Notes: generated by a model from the letters alone, not told the origin. DNA of 64,000 bases from Paenibacillus zeisoli (GCF_003994465.1 NZ_RZNX01000001.1:372001-436000), one strand, 5' to 3'; shown: positions 24,534-33,694, counted from the first letter of the stretch. Numbers and translations: made by a program.

Positions 24534-25805
24534 TTGAATAGCAAATATTTCGAATTATTGCTTAACGCCAGGGGGGAAGCTATTGTTCTAACGGATGAGA
24601 AACAAAGGATTTTATACAGTAATCGGAAGTTTTCTGAGTATTTTAACTTACCCGCAGATTTAAATGGAAGTAAGATCGGTAATTTAATTGATCATAGTTT
24701 GCTCGAAGAAATGCTGTCTTCAGAAAAAGAAGTAACTGATGAGCTATTTTATTACGATGATTATTTATGTAACGGGTGTATTTTTTACGGCCTAATGTCT
24801 AGTAAAAACATAGGTTTAAACGGATACTTTATTGGAAAATTATTTGTAATGAAAAAATTAGATTCAATATATCCCTTACTCCAGCAAGTCGATAACCCTA
24901 CATATGATGACAAATATCTACAAGGATATCGGCAATCGGCAGAGTTCCAAAAAGTAAGAAATATGGCTAAACGCAATGCTCTGAACCTCGATCCAGTTCT
25001 AATCAAAGGCAGAAGCGATATTGGAAAGTCATTAGTTGCTAAGGTCATACACAGCTATTCTGAGAGATCTAGGTATCCCTTTTTTGAGATAGATTGTCAC
25101 AATGTCTCAGCTGAAAAAATGGAGCACTTATTATTTGGTCAAGCCAAAGGCAGCTTCATGGGGAAAATAGTAATCGGCGACAAAGGAACCATATTTCTAA
25201 ATCATATTGATCATTTACCTTTATTCTTGCAGCAAAAGCTGCTTGATGTCATTAAATCGAAATCGGTAAGAAAGTGGAATACCAAAAGAATTGATGTGGA
25301 TTTAAGGTTTATTTTCGGGACGTCTGTTGATTTACAACTCTTGGTTGAGCAAGGGATATTCAATGAAGAATTATACTTCCGCATTAGCAATATTCAGATT
25401 GAAATCCCCGAATTGTATAACGATCCGCTAAGTGTGGAGGAGGTAATTCAATATCATATCGCTAAATTAATACGGGTTTATAGAAAGGTTCAGCTGATAT
25501 TTGAACCCGGCCTGATAGAGCTGCTCAACAACTGGAACTGGCAGGGTGATGAACAAAAGATGATTCAAACTATTGATTATCTAATTTACCATGCTTCCAC
25601 TAACCTTGTTTCGATAAGAGATTTCGAGCATGCTAAACAGGTTCTTCGCTTGGAAAAGGAAGAGGATATTGTTGGACTGAGCTCTTTGGAGAGAGAGCAA
25701 ATCAAGCATGCTTTAGGCTTGTTTCCTAATAAAACGAAGACTGCTGAGTATTTAGGTATTGGACGAGCTACATTATATCGAAAGATAGAGAAATATAAAC
25801 TATAA
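24534..25805 (+). CDS. Sigma54-activator-like regulator with degenerate AAA+ motifs
   Basis: This 423-residue protein has the layout of an NtrC-type enhancer-binding protein: a PAS-like N terminus (about 5-110), an AAA+ domain (about 135-345) and a Fis-type C-terminal helix-turn-helix (AEYLGIGRATLYRKIEKYKL). Its ATPase motifs are damaged. Walker A reads GRSDIGKS (159-166), the GAFTGA loop that touches sigma54 reads GSFMGK (206-211), and Walker B reads IFLNHID instead of LFLDEIG. It is therefore unlikely to remodel sigma54 polymerase and probably acts as a SigA regulator, like TyrR. TTG start after GAGGTGAT. It leads an importer operon. Confidence 0.8.
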   Translation: MNSKYFELLLNARGEAIVLTDEKQRILYSNRKFSEYFNLPADLNGSKIGNLIDHSLLEEMLSSEKEVTDELFYYDDYLCNGCIFYGLMSSKNIGLNGYFIGKLFVMKKLDSIYPLLQQVDNPTYDDKYLQGYRQSAEFQKVRNMAKRNALNLDPVLIKGRSDIGKSLVAKVIHSYSERSRYPFFEIDCHNVSAEKMEHLLFGQAKGSFMGKIVIGDKGTIFLNHIDHLPLFLQQKLLDVIKSKSVRKWNTKRIDVDLRFIFGTSVDLQLLVEQGIFNEELYFRISNIQIEIPELYNDPLSVEEVIQYHIAKLIRVYRKVQLIFEPGLIELLNNWNWQGDEQKMIQTIDYLIYHASTNLVSIRDFEHAKQVLRLEKEEDIVGLSSLEREQIKHALGLFPNKTKTAEYLGIGRATLYRKIEKYKL

Positions 25806-25823
25806 GAGAAGGATGCGTGTAAG

Positions 25824-26798
25824 ATGAGAAAATTAGGAAGCTTATTATTATTAACTGTGGCAATTGTGTTGGTATTATCCGGTTGCGCCAATAGCAAATC
25901 GAAGGATTCAGAGAAAGTAGTTACGATCGGATCCCAGAAAGCTGTAACGCCTTATTACTTAGCGAAGGAAAAGAAATGGTTCGAGGAAGAATTCGATAAA
26001 TTAGGTGTGAAAGTTAACTGGGTCGAGGTCCAGGGCGGGGCGCCACAGTTCGAAGCTGTATCTGCAGGTAGAATTGACTTCTTCGTCACAGGGAATACAC
26101 CACCTATTGCGGCCCAGAATGCGGGGATTCCATTTAATATCATTGGTGTGGCAAGCACGGGACAAAAAAATGTAGGTATCGTTGTAAAGAGTGACAGCGC
26201 GATTAAAGAAATTAGTGACCTGAAAGGTAAAAAAATTGCTGTGGCAAAGGCAACAGCCGCCTATGATAACCTGCTTCGATTGCTTAATCACGGTGGTGTA
26301 AATGCCAGCGATATCGAACCCATAAATTTACAACCCAATGAAGCTAAAGCTGCTTACACAGGCGGTTCGGTAGACGCTTGGGTAGTTACAGAGCCATTCT
26401 TATCACAAACCATTGTGAATGATAAGTCCCGTGTCATTGCTGACGGTTCAACAATTGACTATACGAGCCCGGCTTATTATATCGGCCGCAAAGAAGTTGT
26501 AGATAAGCATCCGGAGTATGCCAAGGCATTTTTGACAGTAATTAAAAAAGCTACGGACTGGCAGGCTGAAAACCTGGATGAGGCTACTTCGATTTATACC
26601 AGCCAATTAGGGATGAATACAGAGGTAGTAAGCAAGGTTATCGAGCATGTTAACTTTACATTGGCACCGCTGGATGACAAGCTGCAAAAAACTCAACAGG
26701 GCGTGGCTCAGTTCTTATATGAACAAAAAGCAATCGATAAGGTGCCTGACACCAAACAAATAACGAACAATCAATATGTGAATGAAGTGCTGAAATAG
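25824..26798 (+). CDS. SsuA-like substrate-binding lipoprotein
   Basis: This 324-residue lipoprotein has the lipobox LSGC (signal about 1-21) and the SsuA/THI5-like binding fold for aliphatic sulfonates, nitrate or taurine: VTIGSQKAVTPYYLAKEKKW, FEAVSAGRIDFFVTGNTPP and the conserved SDLKGKKIAVAKATAAYDNLL. It delivers the ligand to the permease two genes on. The ligand cannot be read off, but the neighbouring dehydrogenase suggests a sulfonated or 2-hydroxy acid. Confidence 0.85.
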   Translation: MRKLGSLLLLTVAIVLVLSGCANSKSKDSEKVVTIGSQKAVTPYYLAKEKKWFEEEFDKLGVKVNWVEVQGGAPQFEAVSAGRIDFFVTGNTPPIAAQNAGIPFNIIGVASTGQKNVGIVVKSDSAIKEISDLKGKKIAVAKATAAYDNLLRLLNHGGVNASDIEPINLQPNEAKAAYTGGSVDAWVVTEPFLSQTIVNDKSRVIADGSTIDYTSPAYYIGRKEVVDKHPEYAKAFLTVIKKATDWQAENLDEATSIYTSQLGMNTEVVSKVIEHVNFTLAPLDDKLQKTQQGVAQFLYEQKAIDKVPDTKQITNNQYVNEVLK

Positions 26799-26809
26799 GA
26801 GGAGGACCT

Positions 26810-27793
26810 GTGGGATACGTAACAGTAAAGATAGACCAGTTACGCAGAATTGGCGTACAGGCCTTGGTTAATAATGGCTTAAGCGAAGAGGAAGCCAGCT
26901 ATACATTTGAAGATTATTTGGAAGCGGAGTTGAGAGGAAGACAATCTCATGGGCTTTCTTTTATTAAAAGCTTATTCACTAGATTAGAGACTAGAGGACG
27001 TTATGAGGTTGTGCGATTCGAGAATTCATACTTGCACATTCAAGGAAACAGTGATTTGGGACATGTGGTTGCCAGGAAGGCGATTGATATGGCATTGGAG
27101 AAACTGCCTGTAAGCAAATCAATCACGATTGGAATTAGCGATGTGTACCGGTTTAACAGTACAGGACTGATCGCTAAGTATGCGGCGGAGAAGGGAGCTA
27201 TTGCGATCGTATCCGCTTATGGCGGTAACCTTGTCATGGCGCCTGTCGGAGCCTTAGAAAAAGTAGTGAATAATACGCCGCTGGGTATTGCGATTCCCTA
27301 TACAGATCCCATGTTCTTATTAGATATGTCGATGTCAACCAAGGCCTGGGGGCACATTACTTTAGCTCGAAAAAATGGGGAGGAGGAAGTTCCTAGTGAT
27401 TGGGGAACCGATGCGGACGGGATTCCTACAACTGAACCGGCCGAAATAAAAACTTTGACACCGTTTGGGAAGTACAAGGGCTTTGCCCTTGCGTTAGCCC
27501 TTGAAATCCTATCTGGCGCCCTAGTCAGAGTGCCGATTGGTAATTTAGGCGAGGATGCCAGAAGAGGGATTGTGATTCACCTTATCGATCCAACTATCTT
27601 CGGACATACCGTGGAAAGCTTTGCAGAACAGGTCAAAGTATTCTTGAAGGGGATACAGGAGGTTCCGACGAACGACCCTTCGGTTGAAATCTTTTATCCA
27701 GGACAACGATCCTATGAAAGTTACAAGAGACAAATAGAAGCAAATGAAATGGAGATTCATGAATCTATTTTAAGATTTCTTCAGAATCAATAA
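26810..27793 (+). CDS. Ldh family (malate/sulfolactate type) oxidoreductase
   Basis: This 327-residue protein belongs to the LDH2/malate-lactate dehydrogenase family, distinct from Rossmann LDH. Members include sulfolactate dehydrogenase ComC, ureidoglycolate dehydrogenase and piperideine-2-carboxylate reductase. Visible are the RGRQSHGL-type segment (LRGRQSHGLSFI, about 43-54) with the catalytic His, and the NADH pocket NNTPLGIAIPY with TPFGKYKGFALALALEIL. It would interconvert a 2-hydroxy or 2-imino acid with its 2-oxo form. The gene starts with GTG, 11 bases after the binding protein, so it is part of the transporter operon. Confidence 0.75.
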   Translation: MGYVTVKIDQLRRIGVQALVNNGLSEEEASYTFEDYLEAELRGRQSHGLSFIKSLFTRLETRGRYEVVRFENSYLHIQGNSDLGHVVARKAIDMALEKLPVSKSITIGISDVYRFNSTGLIAKYAAEKGAIAIVSAYGGNLVMAPVGALEKVVNNTPLGIAIPYTDPMFLLDMSMSTKAWGHITLARKNGEEEVPSDWGTDADGIPTTEPAEIKTLTPFGKYKGFALALALEILSGALVRVPIGNLGEDARRGIVIHLIDPTIFGHTVESFAEQVKVFLKGIQEVPTNDPSVEIFYPGQRSYESYKRQIEANEMEIHESILRFLQNQ

Positions 27794-27806
27794 CAGGAGT
27801 GGAATC

Positions 27807-28577
27807 ATGAATAAAAAATATATAGTTGGCTCTATATTACCTCTGCTTCTGATTGCTATCTGGCAGCTTGTATCCTACTTTGAAGTATTGCCCGTTCAAA
27901 TGCTGCCTTCACCCATAGATATTGTGGAAGCCTTTGTTAATTTAGTGAAGTCAGGCACTCTCCAGGAAAATTTATATACAAGTTTAATAAGAGCAGCCGT
28001 AGGATTTTTCATAGGCTCGGCATCAGGTATTCTTCTGGGTCTTATTGTTGGTAATTCGAGATTTATGGAATTTCTAGTAGATCCTTCTGTTCAGTTATTT
28101 CGTATGATCCCGCATTTGGCCATACTGCCATTGCTTATCCTTTGGTTCGGATTTGGAGAGCCATCGAAAATCATCATTGTCGCGAGTGGAGCCTTTTTCC
28201 CAGTATATATTAATACCTTCCTAGGAATCCGGAGCGTTGATTATAAACTAATCGAGGTAAGTAAGGTGCTGGAGTTCAGTAGGAGCAAGCAAATAACAAA
28301 GGTTGTGCTGCCTGCCGCTATGCCAAACATTCTATTAGGGATACGGATGTCTATGGGTACAGCTTGGTTAAGCTTAATTGTAGCTGAGCTAATGGGGGCT
28401 ACGACGGGGGTAGGTTATATGATTTCAAATGCCCGGGAATTTTCACAAACCGATGTGGTGTTTGTAGGGATTATCATTTTTGCCTGTGTAGGGAAAATAA
28501 CAGATTCTTTTGTTCATATTTTAGAGAAAAGATTGCTGCGATGGAGAGACTCTTATCAAGGTGTTAACGCAAAATAG
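27807..28577 (+). CDS. SsuC-like ABC permease
   Basis: This 256-residue permease has six predicted helices and the EAA loop (EVSKVLEFSRSKQITKVVLPAAMPNILLG, with the LPAAMP core at about 170-175). It matches the SsuC/TauC group. It forms a homodimeric channel with the next gene product. An AGGAGTGG site precedes the ATG. Confidence 0.88.
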   Translation: MNKKYIVGSILPLLLIAIWQLVSYFEVLPVQMLPSPIDIVEAFVNLVKSGTLQENLYTSLIRAAVGFFIGSASGILLGLIVGNSRFMEFLVDPSVQLFRMIPHLAILPLLILWFGFGEPSKIIIVASGAFFPVYINTFLGIRSVDYKLIEVSKVLEFSRSKQITKVVLPAAMPNILLGIRMSMGTAWLSLIVAELMGATTGVGYMISNAREFSQTDVVFVGIIIFACVGKITDSFVHILEKRLLRWRDSYQGVNAK

Positions 28578-28589
28578 GGAGTGTTGAGT

Positions 28590-29327
28590 ATGGCGATACT
28601 TTCCATCGAAAATGTAGACAAGCGTTTTCTAAAAGGGAAAGAGTCACTAAATGTGCTGACAAACATAAACTTCACCATTGAAGAACAGGAAATCGTGTCC
28701 ATTATAGGACCAAGCGGATGCGGGAAAAGCACTTTATTGCGCATTCTAGCCGGTTTAGATCAAGACTATACCGGAAAAATTAATTTTGATGGAAAGCCGA
28801 TATCGGAACCTGGGAAAGGGAAAGGGGTGATCTTTCAGGAGCATCGCCTGTTTCCTTGGCTGACAGTAGAAGATAATATTTGCGCAAACCTCAATAAGAG
28901 AGACGAAGATGTTCAACAAAGATTGAAGGAAGTTATAGAACTTGTAAAACTAACGGGATTCGAGAAGAGCTATCCTAAGGAATTGTCTGGTGGAATGAGC
29001 CAGCGAGTCTCTATAGCACGAGCATTGATGCGAAACCCTGATATTTTACTGTTAGATGAACCCTTCGGCGCACTGGATGCTTTTACTAGAAAGCATATGC
29101 AAGATTCGTTATTGGATATATTCAACAATCGTAAGATGACGATTATTCTAATCACGCATGATGTTGAGGAAGCTGTATATTTAGCAAATCGAATTATCAT
29201 TATGGATTCAAGGCCAGGTACGATCAAAGAGATAGTCTCGATTCCATTACAGTATCCAAGAAATGTGGTATCAGATGAGTTCTTAAGTCACCGCAACAAG
29301 GCTTTGACTATTCTGGATTATACTTGA
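28590..29327 (+). CDS. SsuB/TauB-like ABC ATPase
   Basis: This 245-residue ATPase has Walker A GPSGCGKST, Q loop QEHRLFPW, signature LSGGMSQRVSIA and Walker B ILLLDEPFGALD, with the H loop THDVEEAV. It powers the SsuC-like permease. ATG at 28590, 8 bases after AGGGAG, was chosen over a GTG nine bases earlier. A terminator follows. Confidence 0.9.
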   Translation: MAILSIENVDKRFLKGKESLNVLTNINFTIEEQEIVSIIGPSGCGKSTLLRILAGLDQDYTGKINFDGKPISEPGKGKGVIFQEHRLFPWLTVEDNICANLNKRDEDVQQRLKEVIELVKLTGFEKSYPKELSGGMSQRVSIARALMRNPDILLLDEPFGALDAFTRKHMQDSLLDIFNNRKMTIILITHDVEEAVYLANRIIIMDSRPGTIKEIVSIPLQYPRNVVSDEFLSHRNKALTILDYT

Positions 29328-29339
29328 ACACAAACCGGG

Positions 29340-29372
29340 AAGGCAGCTGATGAAAAGATCGGCTGCCTTTGT
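29340..29372 (+). terminator. Terminator after the importer operon
   Basis: The stem AAGGCAGC/GCTGCCTT with a loop of 14 bases and a T-rich tail ends the regulator-importer operon. Confidence 0.75.
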
Positions 29373-29429
29373 TCTTATTTGGATTTTGCCACCGTCACCA
29401 GGAAGCTGAGATTATCGGCGCCATTTTTA

Positions 29430-29485
29430 TTGACATTACTTGGAGTTTGCACTATTATAAGTATACATATAATAAACGTACTTAT
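29430..29485 (+). promoter_or_regulatory. Promoter and MarR-type operator of the SRPBCC-marR pair
   Basis: TTGACA (29430-29435), 17 bases, TATTAT (29453-29458) form a strong SigA promoter. The inverted repeat ATAAGTA-N15-TACTTAT (29457-29463 and 29479-29485) covers the -10 and start region, the place for the MarR protein encoded in the same operon. Confidence 0.6.
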
Positions 29486-29500
29486 AAAGGAGTGGCGACA

Positions 29501-29908
29501 ATGGAAATCGGCGTTAAGATGGCTGTAGATGCACCAAAAGAGACAATATGGGAGCACTATATTAATCAGGAAAAGCGTGTATTGTGGGAGGAAGACTTGG
29601 AAGAGCTTCAATTTGATGGGGAAGTCAAAAATGGCACAACTGGCCGAATGAAATTGAAGGACATGCCCGCCATGGACTTCGTGTTATCAAAGATAGTTGA
29701 CAACGAAATCTATCACGATAAATATTCCATACCTAACGTAGGCACCGTTTATTTTTGCCATGATATCACGGAAGAAGATGGACAACTATATGTACGACAT
29801 TCCATTCGCTCTGATGAGGATAATGAGATTGTCTTAAATGTTCTGACGCAAATCTCTTCGGATTTCCCTAAAGTGTTGTGGAAACTCAAAAAAGTAGTGG
29901 AAGCATAA
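29501..29908 (+). CDS. SRPBCC family protein
   Basis: This 135-residue protein has the START/SRPBCC fold pattern: MEIGVKMAVDAPKETIWEHY at the N terminus, a central beta sheet, and a final long helix (LTQISSDFPKVLWKLKKVV). Members bind hydrophobic ligands. Its stop shares bases with the marR start (TAATG), so the two proteins are co-expressed; it could be ligand-binding or detoxifying. AAAGGAGTGG precedes the ATG. Confidence 0.75.
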   Translation: MEIGVKMAVDAPKETIWEHYINQEKRVLWEEDLEELQFDGEVKNGTTGRMKLKDMPAMDFVLSKIVDNEIYHDKYSIPNVGTVYFCHDITEEDGQLYVRHSIRSDEDNEIVLNVLTQISSDFPKVLWKLKKVVEA

Positions 29909-30375
29909 TGGAATTTAACTCCATGTTCAAGAATAATGCTGAGGAATCAACTGGATTGCTGTTTATTAGAACTTACAATAAATGGCATGGCAAAATAAAA
30001 TCAGCATTAAGCGATTTAGGAATAACGCATCCACAGTTTATTGTGCTTTGTACGCTTAACTATTTAAGTCAATTCGAGAAACACATTACGCAGGCCAAAA
30101 TCTCGAGCGAGTCAGAAATTGATGTAATGACAGTGTCGCAAATACTCCGTACACTTGAGAGAAATGGACTTGTAATTAGAAAGCAAAGTCCATTAGATTC
30201 CAGGGCTAATTCCATTGAAATGGTCTCACAAGGGTTGGAAGTGATAAGCAAAGCTGTACCCATTGTAGAATCCATAGATTTAGAGTTCTTCGGGACACTG
30301 GGGTCCGAATTGGCACAGTTTAAAGATTCTTTACGTAAAATTGCAAATGTTACTTCTGTAAGGACGAAGGATTAA
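29908..30375 (+). CDS. MarR family transcriptional regulator
   Basis: This 155-residue protein has the MarR winged helix: ITHPQFIVLCTLNYLSQF, MTVSQILRTLERNGLVIRKQ and the wing LDSRANSIEMVSQGLE. MarR proteins dissociate from DNA on binding phenolic or oxidative signals. It likely autoregulates the SRPBCC-marR promoter through the dyad at 29457-29485. A hairpin terminator ends the operon. Confidence 0.85.
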   Translation: MEFNSMFKNNAEESTGLLFIRTYNKWHGKIKSALSDLGITHPQFIVLCTLNYLSQFEKHITQAKISSESEIDVMTVSQILRTLERNGLVIRKQSPLDSRANSIEMVSQGLEVISKAVPIVESIDLEFFGTLGSELAQFKDSLRKIANVTSVRTKD

Positions 30376-30400
30376 AGTTACCTACATATAGTTATGAAGA

Positions 30401-30427
30401 AAGCCTGATTATTCAGGCTTTTTTTTG
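30401..30427 (+). terminator. Terminator after marR
   Basis: The stem AAGCCTGA/TCAGGCTT with a four-base loop is followed by eight T residues. Confidence 0.85.
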
Positions 30428-30549
30428 TGTTGCGCGAGATCGAATTACAAACTTGTAAGGTAGATGTAAGGCAAATCGATAGCTAGGGTCAGCCTAGCAG
30501 GATAAGATTAGGACAAATTGAAATAGCGTTTTTTAAAAGGAGAATTGAG

Positions 30550-32058
30550 ATGAGGCTGTTTGAACTGCTGCTTTTTGTGTCAGACATCGGCTTGTTTGCA
30601 TTAATAGTTTTTTTACAAAAAGGACGACGTCGTATTCCAATATTTGCTGTTAGCGGGATCGCGATAATGTTAATGGTCATCCACTTAACAGTGGAAGGAT
30701 ACAGGATTCAGCTAGTCTTCCCCTATGGTATTACGATCATTTCTCTAGCCATTTCGGGTTATATCTTCTTCAAGAAAAGCGGCCCCACTAAAATGCCCCG
30801 ATTCATATCCGGTTCAGCTTATGTCGCTATAGCAGCCATGCTAGTTGTAACAGCGGGTCTCATGTATGCTTTTCCAGTATTCACACTACCTGAACCGACA
30901 GGCAAATTTAAGGTAGGCACGCAAACCTTTCATCTCCTAGATTCAAATAGGAAAGAGATTTTTGGATCAGGGGCAGATGGAAAGAGAGACTTAATGGTCC
31001 AGGTATGGTATCCGGCTCAAGCTGGCACCGGCAAGTATGCCGCCTTTATTCCCGATACTAAGATCTTGCCTTATATGGCTGCGCAATATGGGCTTCCCGG
31101 GTTTACATTTCAATATCTGAAGTACGTATCCAGTCATGCTTATTCGGAGGCCGAAGTTAATTCGGCACAGACTTCATACCCGCTGATCCTTGCGAATCCG
31201 GGGAACGGTTCCTCAAGGTTCCTCCACACATCGCAAGCCGAAAATCTCGCGAGTCACGGATACATCGTGGCCGTGATTGACCACACCTACAATACATTTG
31301 CAACCGAGTTCTCGGACGGTCGTATCACGACCAGCACAACTGACGACTTATTCTCGCCAGACGATGATTACCGTACGAGTAGAGGAAATCGCGACAAGCT
31401 AGGAAAAGTTTTAACTGACGATGTGTCTTTCGTGCTGGACCAATTCAAGCTCATCCAATCGGGGAAGGTTCCAAGTCATCTCAAAGGGAAGATTGATTTG
31501 GGTCATGTCGGGATATTCGGTCATTCCATCGGCGGAGCGACGGCCTATGACGCTTCATACGATCCGCGGATTTCGGCTGGAATCGACCTAGATGGAGGGC
31601 TTTATCGACTGCGTGACAGAGAGGGTCTGCGAAAGCCGTTTATGTTCATCTACTCGGAAAGCGAATTCGAAAGATTAAAGCTGGTGATGGATAACCATAC
31701 CTACACAGAGGCAGAGCTCAAACGTATGGGCAACACAAGAGAGTGGATGGAGCAAGTAACGGAAGATAAAAAGTTGGAGCTTGAACGCATACGCGAAACG
31801 GTTCCTTCAGGGGGGCAGTTTCTCTATATCGACAATACGGAGCATTTGAATTTCACCGACGTACAGTTCATTTCTCCGATATTTAATTTGCTGGGTATTA
31901 CAGGAAAGATTTCGCCCGAAAGAGCGGACTCCGTGATCAATGCCTATATGCTTGATTTCTTCGGTAGGTATCTGAAGAATCAAGGCGGAACTTTAATCGA
32001 TGGATCAAATAGCCGCTATCCGGAGGCGAAGTTCGTAACCTCGCTTTTGGAAAAATAA
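30550..32058 (+). CDS. Membrane-anchored PAF-acetylhydrolase-like hydrolase
   Basis: This 502-residue protein has three or four membrane helices in its first 120 residues (for example LFVSDIGLFALIVFLQ), then a large alpha/beta hydrolase domain of the platelet-activating-factor acetylhydrolase/dienelactone type. The nucleophile sits in GHSIGG (about 325), with an acid in GIDLDGG and the C-terminal His in NTEHLNFTD. It likely cleaves ester-linked lipids at the membrane. It stands alone with an AAAGGAG site. Confidence 0.8.
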   Translation: MRLFELLLFVSDIGLFALIVFLQKGRRRIPIFAVSGIAIMLMVIHLTVEGYRIQLVFPYGITIISLAISGYIFFKKSGPTKMPRFISGSAYVAIAAMLVVTAGLMYAFPVFTLPEPTGKFKVGTQTFHLLDSNRKEIFGSGADGKRDLMVQVWYPAQAGTGKYAAFIPDTKILPYMAAQYGLPGFTFQYLKYVSSHAYSEAEVNSAQTSYPLILANPGNGSSRFLHTSQAENLASHGYIVAVIDHTYNTFATEFSDGRITTSTTDDLFSPDDDYRTSRGNRDKLGKVLTDDVSFVLDQFKLIQSGKVPSHLKGKIDLGHVGIFGHSIGGATAYDASYDPRISAGIDLDGGLYRLRDREGLRKPFMFIYSESEFERLKLVMDNHTYTEAELKRMGNTREWMEQVTEDKKLELERIRETVPSGGQFLYIDNTEHLNFTDVQFISPIFNLLGITGKISPERADSVINAYMLDFFGRYLKNQGGTLIDGSNSRYPEAKFVTSLLEK

Positions 32059-32063
32059 TCACT

Positions 32064-32756
32064 TTATTCAACAAGCCCGAGTTCTTCATATACTTTGAAA
32101 GAAACTACTCCGTTGGGCGCAAGATGGCGGTCCCTTTGGAACTTTTTGAGTGCTATAGTGGTATCCGAGCGAAACTTGCCATTACTTATTCCTGTAAAAT
32201 ACCCAGCGCTTTTCAATCGGGATTGGATCAATTGAACGTCTCCGCCAACGTCACCCTCCGCCAGGGTTCTTGGGTCATGATCAGGATCACCCAGGACATG
32301 ACCGTAGATCGTTACCTTTGTACCGATCGGGACCATATTGAATAATTCCATGACGTCACTGTTGCGCATACGAATACAACCGTGACTGAGGTGCTGCCCA
32401 ATTGAATACGGCCTGTTCGTCCCATGTATGCCATAAGTTCCCCAAGGGACGTTCAATCCCAACCATCGCGGCCCGAACGCAGGGCCCCAGTTCTTTCCTT
32501 TATACACAATTTGGTATTCCCCAATGGGTGTGGGAGTGGATGGATTCCCGACGGCGACCCTATATTTCTTAATGTTGCGGTCTTTCGTCCGTACTACTAA
32601 AAGGTGATCCGAAGGATAAACTTCGACAGAGAGACCCCCCTGATCTGCCACTATGGGCAGTGTGGGCTCGGCAAATGTGAGTTTGGTCTCAAATGAAACC
32701 AATGTAAGTAAAATTAAAATGGAGTAGAGAGGGGAGGAGAATAGGAATCGTTTCAT
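32064..32756 (-). CDS. L,D-transpeptidase (YkuD) with peptidoglycan-binding domain
   Basis: This 230-residue exported enzyme has a signal peptide (MKRFLFSSPLYSILILL region), the YkuD catalytic domain with HGTNRPYSIGQHLSHGCIRM (conserved His and nucleophile Cys in SHGCIRM) and a C-terminal PG_binding_1 repeat (VQLIQSRLKSAGYFTG). It makes or edits 3-3 crosslinks in peptidoglycan. The chosen start is the internal ATG that opens the signal peptide; an upstream ATG would add 31 residues with no good ribosome site. Confidence 0.88.
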   Translation of the reverse strand: MKRFLFSSPLYSILILLTLVSFETKLTFAEPTLPIVADQGGLSVEVYPSDHLLVVRTKDRNIKKYRVAVGNPSTPTPIGEYQIVYKGKNWGPAFGPRWLGLNVPWGTYGIHGTNRPYSIGQHLSHGCIRMRNSDVMELFNMVPIGTKVTIYGHVLGDPDHDPRTLAEGDVGGDVQLIQSRLKSAGYFTGISNGKFRSDTTIALKKFQRDRHLAPNGVVSFKVYEELGLVE

Positions 32757-32877
32757 TAATTTGAACTCTTTTCCGTTAGCGTAGTTTTGGCTATTGTGTG
32801 ACAACGGAATCCATTTTATACGACAAAAGATAAACACTTCATTTAACATGATTTCATAATGTATTTGTGAAAATTTG

Positions 32878-32939
32878 TTGACATAAAGCGCCGCCCTTCT
32901 GTAGAATAAAAAGCTGAGTAATTAACTCGGCTTTTTGTT
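32878..32939 (+). promoter_or_regulatory. Promoter-like element followed by a hairpin
   Basis: TTGACA (32878-32883), 18 bases, TAGAAT (32902-32907) is directly followed by the inverted repeat AAAAAGCTGAG/CTCGGCTTTTT and a T run (32908-32936). The predicted RNA start would fall inside the hairpin, so this could be a terminator placed over a weak promoter, or a hairpin at the 5' end of the downstream message. Confidence 0.35.
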
Positions 32940-32950
32940 AGACAGAAAGG

Positions 32951-33493
32951 ATGATCTCTCTTCTTATGTTTCTGCGCTCACTGGTGATATGCAGCTATTT
33001 GGCAATTATATATTGCGCATCCAATCAAATTCCGTCGCTAAAGATGGTATTTTTTCCGACACTCGGCGCATTCAGTTTCTTGTTTATACACCGTGTAGGT
33101 CCTATTAAAGATATAGGAAGGATTATAATAGGTGCGATTATTGCGGCAACACTAGGCAGCCTATTTTATGCAATCGATACGGGGGTAGTTTCATTTTTTG
33201 CCACTGCGATTATTACAATCTCGCTTATAAAGTTATTCCGATGGAACGCCGCTCCAATCTTAGCCGTGTCATTGATTCCCTACTTCTCCCATCCAGTTTC
33301 AATATGGGCGTTACCCGCTGCTGTTATGGCTTCTCTGATCGGTCTGGTACTAACTCTTTGGTTCATCGGTAAGATAGAACAGTTGGCCTGGATTACAAAA
33401 CTAGACCCAACCCTGCGTAAAATAACGTCGGTATTAGGGTTAACGGATAGACGCCAGCCAGTTACTGGGATGACACAGGAATCAAGGAATTAG
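32951..33493 (+). CDS. HPP-like small integral membrane protein
   Basis: This 180-residue protein has five predicted membrane helices and an HPP/fusaric-acid-resistance-like opening (SLKMVFFPTLGAFSFLF) with the later PILAVSLIPYFSHPVSIW. I only tentatively place it with the HPP family, whose members include nitrite transporters. The ribosome site (GAAAGG) is very close to the ATG at 32951; ATG at 32966 is the alternative. A terminator follows at 33550. Confidence 0.5.
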   Translation: MISLLMFLRSLVICSYLAIIYCASNQIPSLKMVFFPTLGAFSFLFIHRVGPIKDIGRIIIGAIIAATLGSLFYAIDTGVVSFFATAIITISLIKLFRWNAAPILAVSLIPYFSHPVSIWALPAAVMASLIGLVLTLWFIGKIEQLAWITKLDPTLRKITSVLGLTDRRQPVTGMTQESRN

Positions 33494-33549
33494 CTTGTGT
33501 TCATACATAAATCTAATATTCAACAGCAATAAATGAACATATTGTAGAA

Positions 33550-33580
33550 GAAGCCGTTCCTTATAGGATCGGCTTTTTTA
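33550..33580 (+). terminator. Terminator after the HPP-like gene
   Basis: The stem AAGCCG-TTCC with GGA-TCGGCTT and a T run ends the upstream transcript. Confidence 0.75.
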
Positions 33581-33694
33581 ATTAAATCTTGGTTGCAAAG
33601 TTGCACTCTACATCAACGAAGGAAACCCGACCTTGCTGATGGTAAATCTATGAAGTGATCAGTAACCCCTCGTAACGTGCTGATTTCCCCAATG

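Noticed and set aside
24534..25805. A genuine sigma54-dependent activator
   Set aside because: The sigma54-contact loop and Walker B are both changed, and no -24/-12 promoter was seen; SigA-type promoter elements are present instead.
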